This document shows positions 33,008 to 41,214 of a stretch of DNA of 64,000 bases, piece after piece. The position numbers and the translations under genes were made by a program. This stretch comes from Amycolatopsis sp. CA-128772 (lineage in GTDB: Bacteria > Actinomycetota > Actinomycetes > Mycobacteriales > Pseudonocardiaceae), in the NCBI RefSeq assembly GCF_002904295.1, contig NZ_PPHG01000077.1, positions 62,001-126,000 on the forward strand, read 5' to 3'. Under the pieces are notes generated by a model. The model was not told the origin of the DNA. It saw only the letters and a program-made list of their open reading frames with translations, and searched no databases. The stretch's first letter is position 1, and every line of letters starts with the position of its first letter.

Positions 33008-33898
33008 GTGATCAATTGGGGAGGACGACACGGAGCCGTCTCGCGTCGCGAAGCTGATGCAGTTCTGGGGCGGCGAGCAGTGCTCGAAGGGCTGGCGACC
33101 GGCGTGCTCGCGCAGCCATGGCGTGGCGTGGTCATCCACGCCGCAGATGCGCTGAACCTCGGGACTCGCGCTCAGGCCGCGCTCATCGCGGTGGGTCCAC
33201 CGGCAGCGCTGTCTGGAGCTACTTCGCTTGCGCTGCATGGGATATCGGCTGCCGATGAGCCCACAGTGCACCTCACCGTGCCGTATGCCAGGCGGGTGGA
33301 GTCGAGGGCGGGCTTGGTCATCCATCGAGCCGAATTCACCGAGTCCGATGTGATCGAAATCGACGGGTTGGCGGTCTTCTCGCTCGATCTCGCCCTCGCG
33401 GATTTCCTCTGCGACGGCGACAAGCGAACAGCGTTCGCCGCGCTGGACGAAGCCATGCGCGGTCTGGCCGCCGACCACTGTCAGAAGCTTCGGGAGAACG
33501 TCCGTGACCGGATCCTGGACCGTCGGAGCAAGCGAGGTATCCACAGGGCGCAGATGCTCCTGGCTCTCGCCACCGGCAAGGCCGAATCGCCGCCCGAAAG
33601 CGTCCTCCGGCTGATCGTGGTCGAGGCCGGGTTGCCCGTTCCGGAGGCGCAGTACGAGATCACCGCCATCGATGGCCGGCGGCTGTACGTACTCGACATG
33701 GCCTGGCCGGAAGTGCGCATCGCGTTGGAATACGACGGCTTCGCAGCTCATGAGGAGCGACGCGAGCAAGACGCCGAGCGCGACCACCGGTTGGCCGGCC
33801 GTGGGTGGGTCACCATCCGCGCGACGGCGGCGGATCTCCGTGACCCGAGCCGGGTGCTCGCCGAGTTGCAGGCGCAGTTCGGCCGACGAGCGGCGTAA
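33008..33898 (+). CDS. AbiEi-like/DUF559 endonuclease-fold protein
   Basis: A 296-residue protein. The N-terminal region (about 8-60, AVSRREADAVLGRRAVLEGL, then QPWRGVVIH) resembles the winged-helix domain of AbiEi-type antitoxins, with VLAQPWRGVV preceding it. The C-terminal 100 residues fit the DUF559/Vsr-like PD-(D/E)xK fold: Glu in ESPPESVLRLIVVEAGLP, Asp in RRLYVLDMAWPEVRIALEYDG, then a helix-rich end with GRGWVTIRATAADL. The family is widespread in actinobacteria and its function is not established; defence is often assumed. More A/T at third positions than its neighbours (GAAGCTGATGCAGTT) and flanking inverted arrays suggest acquisition. GTG start; no clear Shine-Dalgarno outside the hairpin. 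Confidence 0.72.
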   Translation: MINWGGRHGAVSRREADAVLGRRAVLEGLATGVLAQPWRGVVIHAADALNLGTRAQAALIAVGPPAALSGATSLALHGISAADEPTVHLTVPYARRVESRAGLVIHRAEFTESDVIEIDGLAVFSLDLALADFLCDGDKRTAFAALDEAMRGLAADHCQKLRENVRDRILDRRSKRGIHRAQMLLALATGKAESPPESVLRLIVVEAGLPVPEAQYEITAIDGRRLYVLDMAWPEVRIALEYDGFAAHEERREQDAERDHRLAGRGWVTIRATAADLRDPSRVLAELQAQFGRRAA

Positions 33899-33966
33899 CT
33901 CGCGTGATCGGAGCCGTCATCCGCGTGATTGGAGACGGAACTCGCGTGATCGGAGCCGGGACTCGT
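33894..33966. repeat. ACTCGCGTGAT array, right side of the DUF559 gene
   Basis: Three units with 21-bp period (TGAT at 33905, 33926 and 33947) fill the gap between convergent genes, with a truncated fourth at 33960. The first unit supplies the TAA stop of the DUF559 gene. The array is in the opposite orientation to the one on the left of that gene. Confidence 0.87.
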
Positions 33967-34418
33967 CAGCCGGTTATGCCGGAGCAGGGGCGGGTTCTCA
34001 GGTCGCCGACGTAGTCGGCTGGGGCGCCGGCCGCCTCGGCGGCGTCCGCCAGGACGCCCAGGTAGCGGGCTGATGGCAGGCCGCCCTCGTAGGCGTCCAG
34101 GACGTACAGCCAGGCCAGGACCGAGCCGTCCATCGTCTGGACGCGCAGCCTGATCTTCGAGTGGATCCCCAGCTCGCCGCCTTCCCAGCGGTCCAGCCCG
34201 GTCTCGTCCAGCGGGGTCACGTCGTAGAGGACGACGAACACCCGTGATCCCGGGTCTTCGACGATCGTGGCCAGGGCACCTTCCCAGCCGAGGTCCTCGC
34301 CGCCGAAGGTCAGGCGCCACCCCTCCAGCCAGCCGGTGCCGGCCATCGGCGAGTGCGGCGCGCGCTCCAGCATCTGGGCGGGCTCCATGTTCGATCCGTA
34401 CGCGGCATACAACGGCAC
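33966..34418 (-). CDS. Gamma-glutamylcyclotransferase-like protein
   Basis: A 150-residue protein of the AIG2/GGCT fold. The substrate-loop motif YAAYGSNM is at the N-terminus, followed by the beta-barrel pattern (FVVLYDVTPLDETGLDRWEG, then VLAWLYVLD and EGGLPSARYLGVLADAAEAAG). The family glutamate that acts as the catalytic base is probably in the LDETGLDRWEG region. Known members release 5-oxoproline from gamma-glutamyl compounds; many bacterial members are uncharacterised. GTG start. Its stop abuts the repeat array and faces the DUF559 gene. Confidence 0.85.
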   Translation of the reverse strand: MPLYAAYGSNMEPAQMLERAPHSPMAGTGWLEGWRLTFGGEDLGWEGALATIVEDPGSRVFVVLYDVTPLDETGLDRWEGGELGIHSKIRLRVQTMDGSVLAWLYVLDAYEGGLPSARYLGVLADAAEAAGAPADYVGDLRTRPCSGITG

Positions 34419-34544
34419 GCCGACAGCGTAGCGATACCTCCCTCACCCGAGTGGACGCACTCGCCGTGTTCGCCCACTTCAGTGTCCGGTCACCTTCGCC
34501 GCGTACGGTGAGAGCACCGCACGGACTGCCTTAGGAGGACCCAG

Positions 34545-35945
34545 GTGACCAGGATCGTGATCATGGGCGGGGGCCCGGCCGGCTACGAAGCCGCGCTCGT
34601 CGCGGCCCAGCACGGCGCCGACGTCACGATCGTCGAACGGGACGGCCTGGGCGGGGCCTGCGTCCTCTACGACTGCGTCCCCTCGAAGACCTTCATCGCC
34701 AGCTCGGGCGCCCTGGCCAAGATGCACGACCTCGGCGAACTCGGCATCAACACCGACATGGCCGACACCAGCATCGACCTCCCGACCGTCCACGGCCGGG
34801 TGAAGGGCCTCGCCCTCGCCCAGTCCGCCGACATCCGCGCCCGCGTCCAGCGCGAAGGCGTCCGCGTCATCGCCGGCGAGGCCCGCTTCTGCGACGAAGA
34901 GCCCGGCCTGGCGACGCACAAGGTCGCCGTCACGACGAAGGACGGCACCGAGAAGCTGCCCGCCGACGTCGTCCTCATCGCCACCGGCGCCACCCCGCGC
35001 GTGCTGCCCGGCGCCGTGCCCGACGGCGAGCGCATCCTCGACTGGCGCCAGCTCTACGAGCTCCAGGAGCTCCCCGAGCACCTCGCCGTGATCGGCTCGG
35101 GCGTCACCGGCGCCGAGTTCGCCTCCGCCTACACCGAGATGGGCGTCAAGGTCACCGTCGTCTCCAGCCGTGACCGCGTCCTCCCGCACGAAGACGCCGA
35201 CGCCGCCGCGGTGCTCGAAGAGGTCTTCTCCCAGCGCGGGACGACCGTCGCCAAGCACGCGCGCGCCGACCGCGTCGAGCGCACCGAAAAGGGCGTCCGG
35301 ATCCAGCTCGCCGACGGCCGCGTGATCGAAGCCAGCCACGCGCTGATGACCGTCGGGTCGGTGCCCAACACGAAGGACATCGGCCTCGACAAGGTCGGCA
35401 TCGAGGTCGGTCCCGGCGGGTTCATCACCGTCGACCGCGTTTCGCGCACCTCCGTTCCCGGGATCTACGCCGCCGGCGACTGCACCGGCGTGCTCATGCT
35501 GGCCTCGGTGGCGAGCATGCAGGGCCGCATCGCGATGTGGCACGCGCTGGGCGAGGGCGTCGCGCCGATCAAGCTCAAGACCGTCGCCGCCAATGTGTTC
35601 ACCCACCCGGAGATCGCCACCGTCGGCATCAGCCAGCAGGCGATCGACTCCGGCGAGGTGCCCGCGCGCACCATCATGCTGCCCCTGGCCACCAACGCGC
35701 GCGCGAAGATGGAGGGCCTCCGCCGAGGCTTCGTGAAGCTGTTCTGCCGCCCCGCCACCGGCGTGGTCGTCGGTGGCGTCGTCGTGGCGCCGCAGGCGAG
35801 CGAGCTCATCCTTCCCATCGCGCTCGCCGTCCAGAACCAGCTCACAGTGGACCACCTGGCACTGACATTTTCGGTGTACCCGTCGCTCTCGGGCTCGATC
35901 ACCGAGGCCGGGCGCCAGCTCATGCGCCACGACGATCTCGACTGA
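34545..35945 (+). CDS. lpdA: Flavoprotein disulfide reductase / NAD(P)H quinone dehydrogenase, LpdA-like
   Basis: A 466-residue pyridine nucleotide-disulfide oxidoreductase. The FAD motif is IVIMGGGPAGYEAA, the NAD(P) motif VIGSGVTGAEFASAY and the second FAD segment IYAAGDCTG. It matches the Rv3303c/LpdA group in GLGGACVLYDCVPSK, but that mycobacterial enzyme is reported to lack one of the two redox cysteines, while here both are present (CVLYDC). The C-terminal His-Glu dyad of true disulfide reductases is not seen; the segment reads VYPSLSGSITEAGRQLM. It may therefore reduce quinones using FAD, with a disulfide of unknown use. The GTG is preceded by AGGAGG. Confidence 0.88.
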   Translation: MTRIVIMGGGPAGYEAALVAAQHGADVTIVERDGLGGACVLYDCVPSKTFIASSGALAKMHDLGELGINTDMADTSIDLPTVHGRVKGLALAQSADIRARVQREGVRVIAGEARFCDEEPGLATHKVAVTTKDGTEKLPADVVLIATGATPRVLPGAVPDGERILDWRQLYELQELPEHLAVIGSGVTGAEFASAYTEMGVKVTVVSSRDRVLPHEDADAAAVLEEVFSQRGTTVAKHARADRVERTEKGVRIQLADGRVIEASHALMTVGSVPNTKDIGLDKVGIEVGPGGFITVDRVSRTSVPGIYAAGDCTGVLMLASVASMQGRIAMWHALGEGVAPIKLKTVAANVFTHPEIATVGISQQAIDSGEVPARTIMLPLATNARAKMEGLRRGFVKLFCRPATGVVVGGVVVAPQASELILPIALAVQNQLTVDHLALTFSVYPSLSGSITEAGRQLMRHDDLD

Positions 35946-36017
35946 TTCCGTAGGCAACCCGTCGCGCCCCGTCGCGTCTTGTCGGTTGTAAGGCTGAAGG
36001 ACGCGAAGGGTGTGAAG

Positions 36018-36479
36018 GTGCGCAAGACGGTGTTTTTCGTTGCGGCAGCGGTGATCGGGGCGACGGCGCTGGCGGGACCGGCGATGGCGCAGAACACCGG
36101 CACCAGCACCGCCGCCGCGCCGGCCCCGGCCGCCGGCATGGTCCAGCTCAACGTCAACACCGCGGTCAACCAGACGCTGGTGAACAAGTACGTCCGCGAC
36201 GCGCCGAACGTCGCGCTGGCGAAGTGCGAAGGTGCGTCGCCGAAGTTCGCCTCGCCCGTGCTGACCTTCTCCAACTACACCCCCGGCCCGTTCATGGGCG
36301 CGGACGCGAACATCAGCGCCGACGTCGAGCTGAAGCCCGGCACCGCGGCGGGCACGTACCCGCTGACGGTGACCTGCGGCAGCCAGACCTACAGCGCGCA
36401 GTTCTCGGTGCCCGCCTCCCAGGTCTCGAAGGTGCCGTCGGGAGCCGCGAAAGCGGGCGACGGCAGCATGGCCGGCTGA
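36018..36479 (+). CDS. Secreted protein related to the sortase substrate
   Basis: A 153-residue exported protein. The signal peptide MRKTVFFVAAAVIGATALAG ends at about PAMA (24). The mature part is beta-rich with two cysteines (LAKCEGAS, TVTCGSQ) that likely pair. It ends SKVPSGAAKAGDGSMAG, closely like the AKVPSGAPQTGGG of the next gene, but with no following membrane helix. It therefore appears to be a soluble paralogue that lacks the wall anchor. The GTG is placed by GAAGGG 7 bases upstream; an earlier in-frame GTG would add two residues. A strong terminator follows. Confidence 0.75.
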   Translation: MRKTVFFVAAAVIGATALAGPAMAQNTGTSTAAAPAPAAGMVQLNVNTAVNQTLVNKYVRDAPNVALAKCEGASPKFASPVLTFSNYTPGPFMGADANISADVELKPGTAAGTYPLTVTCGSQTYSAQFSVPASQVSKVPSGAAKAGDGSMAG

Positions 36480-36496
36480 TTTCGGAAATCGCGGGA

Positions 36497-36533
36497 AACC
36501 ACCTCGGGGCCACGCTCCGGGGTGGTTTTTTCT
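36497..36533 (+). terminator. Intrinsic terminator
   Basis: AACCACC (36497-36503) pairs with GGTGGTT (36521-36527) in a GC-rich stem with inner pairs, followed by a run of T to 36531. It separates the secreted paralogue from the sortase substrate gene. Confidence 0.85.
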
Positions 36534-36602
36534 TGCCCGGGAGCAACCTCCGCCGCAGGTAGAGCGTCTTCGTGAGCAAAAGCTCCCGGGGGAGGGAAAC
36601 CG

Positions 36603-37127
36603 ATGGAAACGAAAAAACTCCTGGCCGTGGCCGCCGTTTCGGGTGGATTGCTGCTTTCGGCTCCGGCGGCCTTCGCCGGCACGCCGGCCCAGCACGCGGC
36701 GAACCCGAAGGCCTATCTCCGCGTCATGCCGACCGCGGCCCGGCCGGGCGCGAAGGTGGAGATCCGGCTCGGCTGCGAAGCCGCGAGCACGAGCGACCTG
36801 GTGTCCCCGGTCCTCAAGATCGGCGCGCTGCGGCGCGTCGGCCCGCAGAGCGACCCGGCCAAGGCGCCCGCCGCCGCCGCGTCGGCGGCCGTGCAGCCCG
36901 CGAAACCCGGCGTCTACCGGGTGTCGTTCTCCTGCGGCGGTGCGGAACTGAGCACGAAGTTCACCGTCCTGGGTGAACGTCCTCAGGTGGCGAAGGTGCC
37001 GTCGGGGGCGCCGCAGACCGGCGGTGGCCCGGCCGGGCACGGGCCGCTCGCGGCCGCGGCCGCCATGGGTGCGCTCGCCGTCGGGAGCGGCGGGCTCGTG
37101 CTGGCCCGCCGGGCCCTGCGCCGCTGA
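36603..37127 (+). CDS. Probable sortase substrate, cell-wall anchored protein
   Basis: A 174-residue exported protein with a signal peptide (METKKLLAVAAVSGGLLLSA then PAAFA, about 25 residues), an Ig-like domain with two cysteines (RLGCEAAS, SFSCGGAE), and a C-terminal sorting-type signal: PSGAPQTGGG, a hydrophobic helix (PLAAAAAMGALAVGSGGLVL) and the basic tail ARRALRR. The order motif, helix, positive charges is what sortases need, with APQTG in place of LPxTG. The gene lies 81 bases before a class F sortase, its natural enzyme. Surface function unknown. Confidence 0.78.
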   Translation: METKKLLAVAAVSGGLLLSAPAAFAGTPAQHAANPKAYLRVMPTAARPGAKVEIRLGCEAASTSDLVSPVLKIGALRRVGPQSDPAKAPAAAASAAVQPAKPGVYRVSFSCGGAELSTKFTVLGERPQVAKVPSGAPQTGGGPAGHGPLAAAAAMGALAVGSGGLVLARRALRR

Positions 37128-37208
37128 CCGCCGCGGAGGTACCGTCGGGATGCAACCAAACGGTCCACCCGGACGTGTGAATTCCAGGCGCCGGTCACGG
37201 GGGAGACT

Positions 37209-37856
37209 ATGACGACGAGGATCACGACCAGACGGGGTGTGCTGATCACCCTGGCCATCGCGTTGCCGGCGGCATTGGCGGTGCTGGCCCTGACGCTCGG
37301 CGGCGGCCCGGAGCCGTCGTCCGCGCAACCGCCGCCCGCCCAGCCGGTCGCGGTGGCCCCGCAGCCGCGGAGCGAAAGCCGGGACGCCGTCGAGGCCCTG
37401 CCCAGGTCCGAGCCCGTTTCGCTCGACATCCCGAAGATCGGCGCCCGTTCGTCGCTGGTCCCGCTCGGGCTCAACCCGGACAACACCGTGCAGGTGCCGC
37501 CGGTGACCACACCGCTGCAGGCCGGCTGGTACACCTACGCGCCGACGCCGGGCGAGGTCGGCCCGGCGGTCGTCCTCGGGCACGTCGACGGCAACCACCA
37601 GAAGGGGATTTTCTTCCGGCTCAAGGAACTCGCCGCCGGTGACCGCGTCTCGATCGCCCGCAAGGACGGGACCACGGCGGTGTTCGAGGTGACGAAGGTG
37701 CACCAGGTGCCGAAGAAGGACTTCGAGGCCGAAGGCGTGTACGACGACACGGCCGGTCCCGAGCTGCGGCTGATCACCTGCGGCGGCGTGTTCGACCGGA
37801 GCGCGCACAACTACGTCGACAACATCGTCGTCTACGCCCGCCTGGTCCAGGCCTGA
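37209..37856 (+). CDS. Class F sortase
   Basis: A 215-residue membrane-anchored transpeptidase that cuts a sorting motif and links the protein to the cell wall. It has an N-terminal signal-anchor (about 10-30), a proline-rich linker to about 65, and a sortase beta-barrel. The catalytic triad is visible: His125 in VVLGHVDG, Cys191 in LRLITCGG and Arg211 in NIVVYARL. Class F is the small sortase class of actinobacteria. The ATG is preceded by GGGGGAG. The two genes before it encode one protein with a sorting signal and one paralogue without. Confidence 0.92.
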   Translation: MTTRITTRRGVLITLAIALPAALAVLALTLGGGPEPSSAQPPPAQPVAVAPQPRSESRDAVEALPRSEPVSLDIPKIGARSSLVPLGLNPDNTVQVPPVTTPLQAGWYTYAPTPGEVGPAVVLGHVDGNHQKGIFFRLKELAAGDRVSIARKDGTTAVFEVTKVHQVPKKDFEAEGVYDDTAGPELRLITCGGVFDRSAHNYVDNIVVYARLVQA

Positions 37857-37938
37857 TTTTCGGTTTTTGTCGGTGCCCGGTGCCAGACTGTGCCGGTCGT
37901 CATCAACCGGCGGCGCCGACGAGGGTAGGGGAGTCGAA

Positions 37939-38742
37939 ATGGTGTTCCGGGAAGAAAGATGGCCCGACGGCACGCCCAGCTGGGTGGACCTGATGGTGCC
38001 CGACCAGGCGAAGGCGATCGCCTTCTACAGCGCCCTGTTCGGCTGGGACGTGCAGCGGGGCGGCGAGGAAACCGGCTTCTACGGCATGGCGGAGCTGCGC
38101 GGCCGCCCGGTCGCCGGGATCGGCCAGACCCCACCGGGCCAGGACATCCCGCCGGTGTGGACGACCTACCTCGCGGTATCCGATGTGGACCGGACGGTCA
38201 CCGCGATCACCGAGGCCGGCGGGCAGGTCGTGATGCCGGTGATGGAGGTGATGAAGGAGGGCCGGATGGCCGTCGTGGCCGATCCGGCGGGCGCGGTCTT
38301 CGGCCTCTGGGAGGCGGGCCACCACCTCGGCACGCAGGTCACCGCGGCGCCGGGCACGCCGGCCTGGAACGAGTGCATGAGCCGCGACTTCGCGGCGGCG
38401 AAGCCGTTCTACGAAGAGGTCTTCGGCTACGGCTTCCAGGACATCTCGAGTGACCAGTTCACGTACACGGTGCTGCTCATCGACGGGCGGCCGGTCGGCG
38501 GCCTCGGCGGGCTGCCCGACTCGGTGCCGGCCGAGGTGCCGTCGCACTGGCTGGCCTACTTCTGGGTGCCGGACGCCGACGCGGCCGCGGCCAAGGTGAC
38601 CGAGCTCGGCGGCACGGTGCAGGGGAAGGCGTTCGACTCGCCGTACGGGCGGCAGGTGCGGGTCACCGACGACCAGGGCGTGCCGTTCCTGGTGATCGCA
38701 CCCAACGAACAGTCCGGCGAGCCGGAGGGCTGGGAAGGGTGA
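37939..38742 (+). CDS. VOC family protein with two glyoxalase-like domains
   Basis: A 267-residue protein with two vicinal-oxygen-chelate halves. The first (about 10-125) opens SWVDLMVPDQAKAIAFYSAL, then FGWDV, and ends ADPAGAVFGLWE. The second (about 138-258) opens AWNECMSRDFAAAKPFYEEV, then FGYGF, and ends TDDQGVPFLVIAP. This layout is common in actinobacterial glyoxalase/bleomycin-resistance-like proteins, many of unknown substrate. The metal ligands of glyoxalase I are not all evident, so no reaction is proposed. The ATG follows a short G-rich site (GGGGAG). It converges on glpK. Confidence 0.85.
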   Translation: MVFREERWPDGTPSWVDLMVPDQAKAIAFYSALFGWDVQRGGEETGFYGMAELRGRPVAGIGQTPPGQDIPPVWTTYLAVSDVDRTVTAITEAGGQVVMPVMEVMKEGRMAVVADPAGAVFGLWEAGHHLGTQVTAAPGTPAWNECMSRDFAAAKPFYEEVFGYGFQDISSDQFTYTVLLIDGRPVGGLGGLPDSVPAEVPSHWLAYFWVPDADAAAAKVTELGGTVQGKAFDSPYGRQVRVTDDQGVPFLVIAPNEQSGEPEGWEG

Positions 38743-38787
38743 GCGGGCGGGCCGGAGACGCCGTCGGGCGCCCCCGGCCCTCGCCGG

Positions 38788-40302
38788 TCAGTCCTCTTCG
38801 GAGACCCAGTCGAAGGTCTTCGTGACGGCCTTCTTCCAGTTGCGGTACTCGCGCTCGCGGCGGGCGTCGTCCATCGACGGGTCCCACTGCTTGTCCTGGG
38901 CCCAGTTGGTGCGGATGTCGTCCTCGGACTTCCAGAACCCGACGGCGAGGCCGGCGGCGTACGCGGCACCCAGCGCGGTGGTCTCGTTGACCACCGGGCG
39001 GATCACCGGCACGCCGAGGATGTCGGCTTGGAACTGCATGAGCAGCTCGTTGACGACCATGCCGCCGTCGACCTTGAGCGACTTCAGCGGGACTCCGGAG
39101 TCGGCGTTCATCGCGTCGATGACCTCGCGCGACTGGAAGGCGGTCGCCTCCAGCACCGCGCGGGCGAGGTGGCCCTTGTTGACGAACCGGGTGAGCCCGA
39201 CGATCGCGCCGCGAGCGTCGGATCGCCAGTAAGGAGCGAACAGACCCGAGAACGCCGGGACGAAGTACGCGCCGCCGTTGTCCTCGACGCTGCGCGCGTG
39301 CTCCTCGATCTCGGCCGCGGTCGCGATCATGCCGAGGTTGTCGCGCAGCCACTGCACCAGTGAACCGGTGACGGCGATGGAGCCTTCCAGCGCGTAGACC
39401 GTGTCGTTCGAGCCGATCTTGTAGCAGACCGTGGTGAGCAGCCCGTTCTGCGACATCACCTTTTCGGTGCCGGTGTTGAGCAGCATGAAGTTGCCGGTGC
39501 CGTAGGTGTTCTTGGCTTCGCCGGGCGAAAGGCACGCCTGGCCGAACGTCGCAGCCTGCTGGTCGCCCAGGATGCCCGCGATCGGGACGCCGGCCAGCGC
39601 GCCCTTCTCGCGAACCTTGCCGTACTCCTCGGACGAGGAGCGGATCTCCGGCAGCATCGAAAGGGGGATGCCCATCTCGCCGGCGATCTCGGCGTCCCAC
39701 TGCAGGGTGTCGAGGTCCATCAGCATGGTGCGGGAGGCGTTGGTCGGGTCGGTGACGTGCACGCCGCCGTCGGCCCCGCCGGTCATGTTCCACAGCACCC
39801 AGGTGTCCATGTTGCCGAAGACGAGGGCACCGGCCTCGGCCTTCTCGCGCGCGCCCTCGACGTTGTCCAGGATCCACTTGATCTTGGGTCCGGAGAAGTA
39901 GGTCGCGAGCGGGAGGCCGACCTTGTCGCGGTAGCGCTCCTGGCCGCCGCCGAGGTTGCCGAGCTCGGTGACGATCTTGTCGGTGCGGGTGTCCTGCCAG
40001 ACGATGGCGTTGTACACCGGCTTGCCGGTCGTCTTGTCCCAGACGAGCGCGGTCTCGCGCTGGTTGGTGATGCCGACCGCGGCGATGTCCTTCGCGGTCA
40101 GGTCGGCCTTGGCGAGGGCACCGGCGGCGACCCGGCGCGTGTTCTCCCAGATCTCTTCGGCGTTGTGCTCGACCCAGCCGGCGCGGGGGAAGATCTGCTC
40201 ATGCTCACGCTGGTCGACCGAGACCACGCGGCCCTCGTGGTTGAAGATCATGCATCGGGTCGAGGTGGTGCCCTGGTCGATCGCGGCTACGTACGAAGTC
40301 AT
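38788..40302 (-). CDS. glpK: Glycerol kinase
   Basis: A 504-residue FGGY-family kinase making glycerol 3-phosphate from glycerol and ATP. Visible marks are the N-terminal phosphate loop AIDQGTTSTRCMIFNHEGR, the glycerol-site region QREHEQIFPRAGWVEHNAEE, GITNQRETALVWDKTTG, and the C-terminal LKVDGGMVVNELLMQFQADI with GAAYAAGLAVGFW. The length matches the family. It is encoded after glpF on the same strand (31-base gap), forming the uptake and phosphorylation unit divergent from glpD. Confidence 0.97.
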   Translation of the reverse strand: MTSYVAAIDQGTTSTRCMIFNHEGRVVSVDQREHEQIFPRAGWVEHNAEEIWENTRRVAAGALAKADLTAKDIAAVGITNQRETALVWDKTTGKPVYNAIVWQDTRTDKIVTELGNLGGGQERYRDKVGLPLATYFSGPKIKWILDNVEGAREKAEAGALVFGNMDTWVLWNMTGGADGGVHVTDPTNASRTMLMDLDTLQWDAEIAGEMGIPLSMLPEIRSSSEEYGKVREKGALAGVPIAGILGDQQAATFGQACLSPGEAKNTYGTGNFMLLNTGTEKVMSQNGLLTTVCYKIGSNDTVYALEGSIAVTGSLVQWLRDNLGMIATAAEIEEHARSVEDNGGAYFVPAFSGLFAPYWRSDARGAIVGLTRFVNKGHLARAVLEATAFQSREVIDAMNADSGVPLKSLKVDGGMVVNELLMQFQADILGVPVIRPVVNETTALGAAYAAGLAVGFWKSEDDIRTNWAQDKQWDPSMDDARREREYRNWKKAVTKTFDWVSEED

Positions 40303-40333
40303 GTGTGCTCCCGGAATTGGCGTCGAACGGCGA

Positions 40334-41083
40334 TCAGGTCAGGTTGTGGACGACGAGGTACAGGAGGGCGGCGAGGGCGCCACCGGCGAGCGGGCCGACG
40401 ACCGGGATCCACGAGTAGCCCCAGTTGGCGTTGCCCTTGTTCCGGATCGGCATCAGGAACGCGTACGCGATCCGGGGACCGAGGTCGCGCGCCGGGTTGA
40501 TGGCGTACCCCGTCGGACCGCCGAGGGAGGTGCCGATCACGAGGACGACGAACGAGACACCCGCGTAGCCCAGCGCGGAGTTGCCGAAGTTCGGCGTCCC
40601 GCCGTCACTGGCGGCGTAGGTCGGGCTGAGCAGGATCCAGGCCACCAGCACGAAGGTGCCGATGACCTCGGTGACGAGGTTCCACGCGATGTTCGGGATC
40701 TGCGGGCCGGTGGAGAAGATGCCGAGGGTGTTCTCGGGCTCGGGGTGGTCGTCGAACTGCAGCTTGTAGGTGGCCCAGCAGAGCATGGCGCCGATGATGG
40801 CCCCGGCGAACTGGCCGATGAAGTAGAAGGGAACGTCGGCCCACGGGGTCTTGTCGGCGATGGCGAGGCCCAGCGTCACCGCCGGGTTGAGGTGCGCACC
40901 GCTGGGCGCGGCGATGCTGGCGCCGGTGAAGACGGCGAACGCCCATCCGAAGTTGATGAACAGCATGCCGCCGTTGTTGCCGTTGGTCTTCCGGAGGACG
41001 TGGTTCGCGACCACACCGTTGCCGAGCAGGATCAGGGCGGCCGTTCCCAGTAGTTCCCAGACGATTATTGCCCCAGCACTCAC
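40334..41083 (-). CDS. glpF: Glycerol facilitator, MIP/aquaporin family
   Basis: A 249-residue channel with six transmembrane helices and two half-helices bearing the NPA boxes, GAHLNPAVTLG and GYAINPARDLGPR. The Asp after the second NPA-R marks the glycerol-conducting (aquaglyceroporin) subgroup. The GTG start was chosen for GGAGGT about 6 bases upstream and for the immediate start of helix 1 (IIVWELLGTAALILLGNG). It precedes glpK in an operon divergent from glpD. Confidence 0.94.
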   Translation of the reverse strand: MSAGAIIVWELLGTAALILLGNGVVANHVLRKTNGNNGGMLFINFGWAFAVFTGASIAAPSGAHLNPAVTLGLAIADKTPWADVPFYFIGQFAGAIIGAMLCWATYKLQFDDHPEPENTLGIFSTGPQIPNIAWNLVTEVIGTFVLVAWILLSPTYAASDGGTPNFGNSALGYAGVSFVVLVIGTSLGGPTGYAINPARDLGPRIAYAFLMPIRNKGNANWGYSWIPVVGPLAGGALAALLYLVVHNLT

Positions 41084-41214
41084 CGCTGCACCTCCACACT
41101 GGACACTCTGCGCAGGGTCGATCACGGCGTGCCACGGCTCCGTTGCCGACCCACGTCCGCGCGACGTTACCGGGGCGTAGAAGCTACTTCCAAGCACCGG
41201 AGAGCCGAATTCTT

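Noticed and set aside
34479..37973. A 1164-codon minus-strand open frame opposite lpdA and the sortase genes
   Set aside because: Crosses several genes, promoters and a terminator on the plus strand, has low-complexity composition and no domain. Same artefact as other long antisense frames, for example at 2938-5784.
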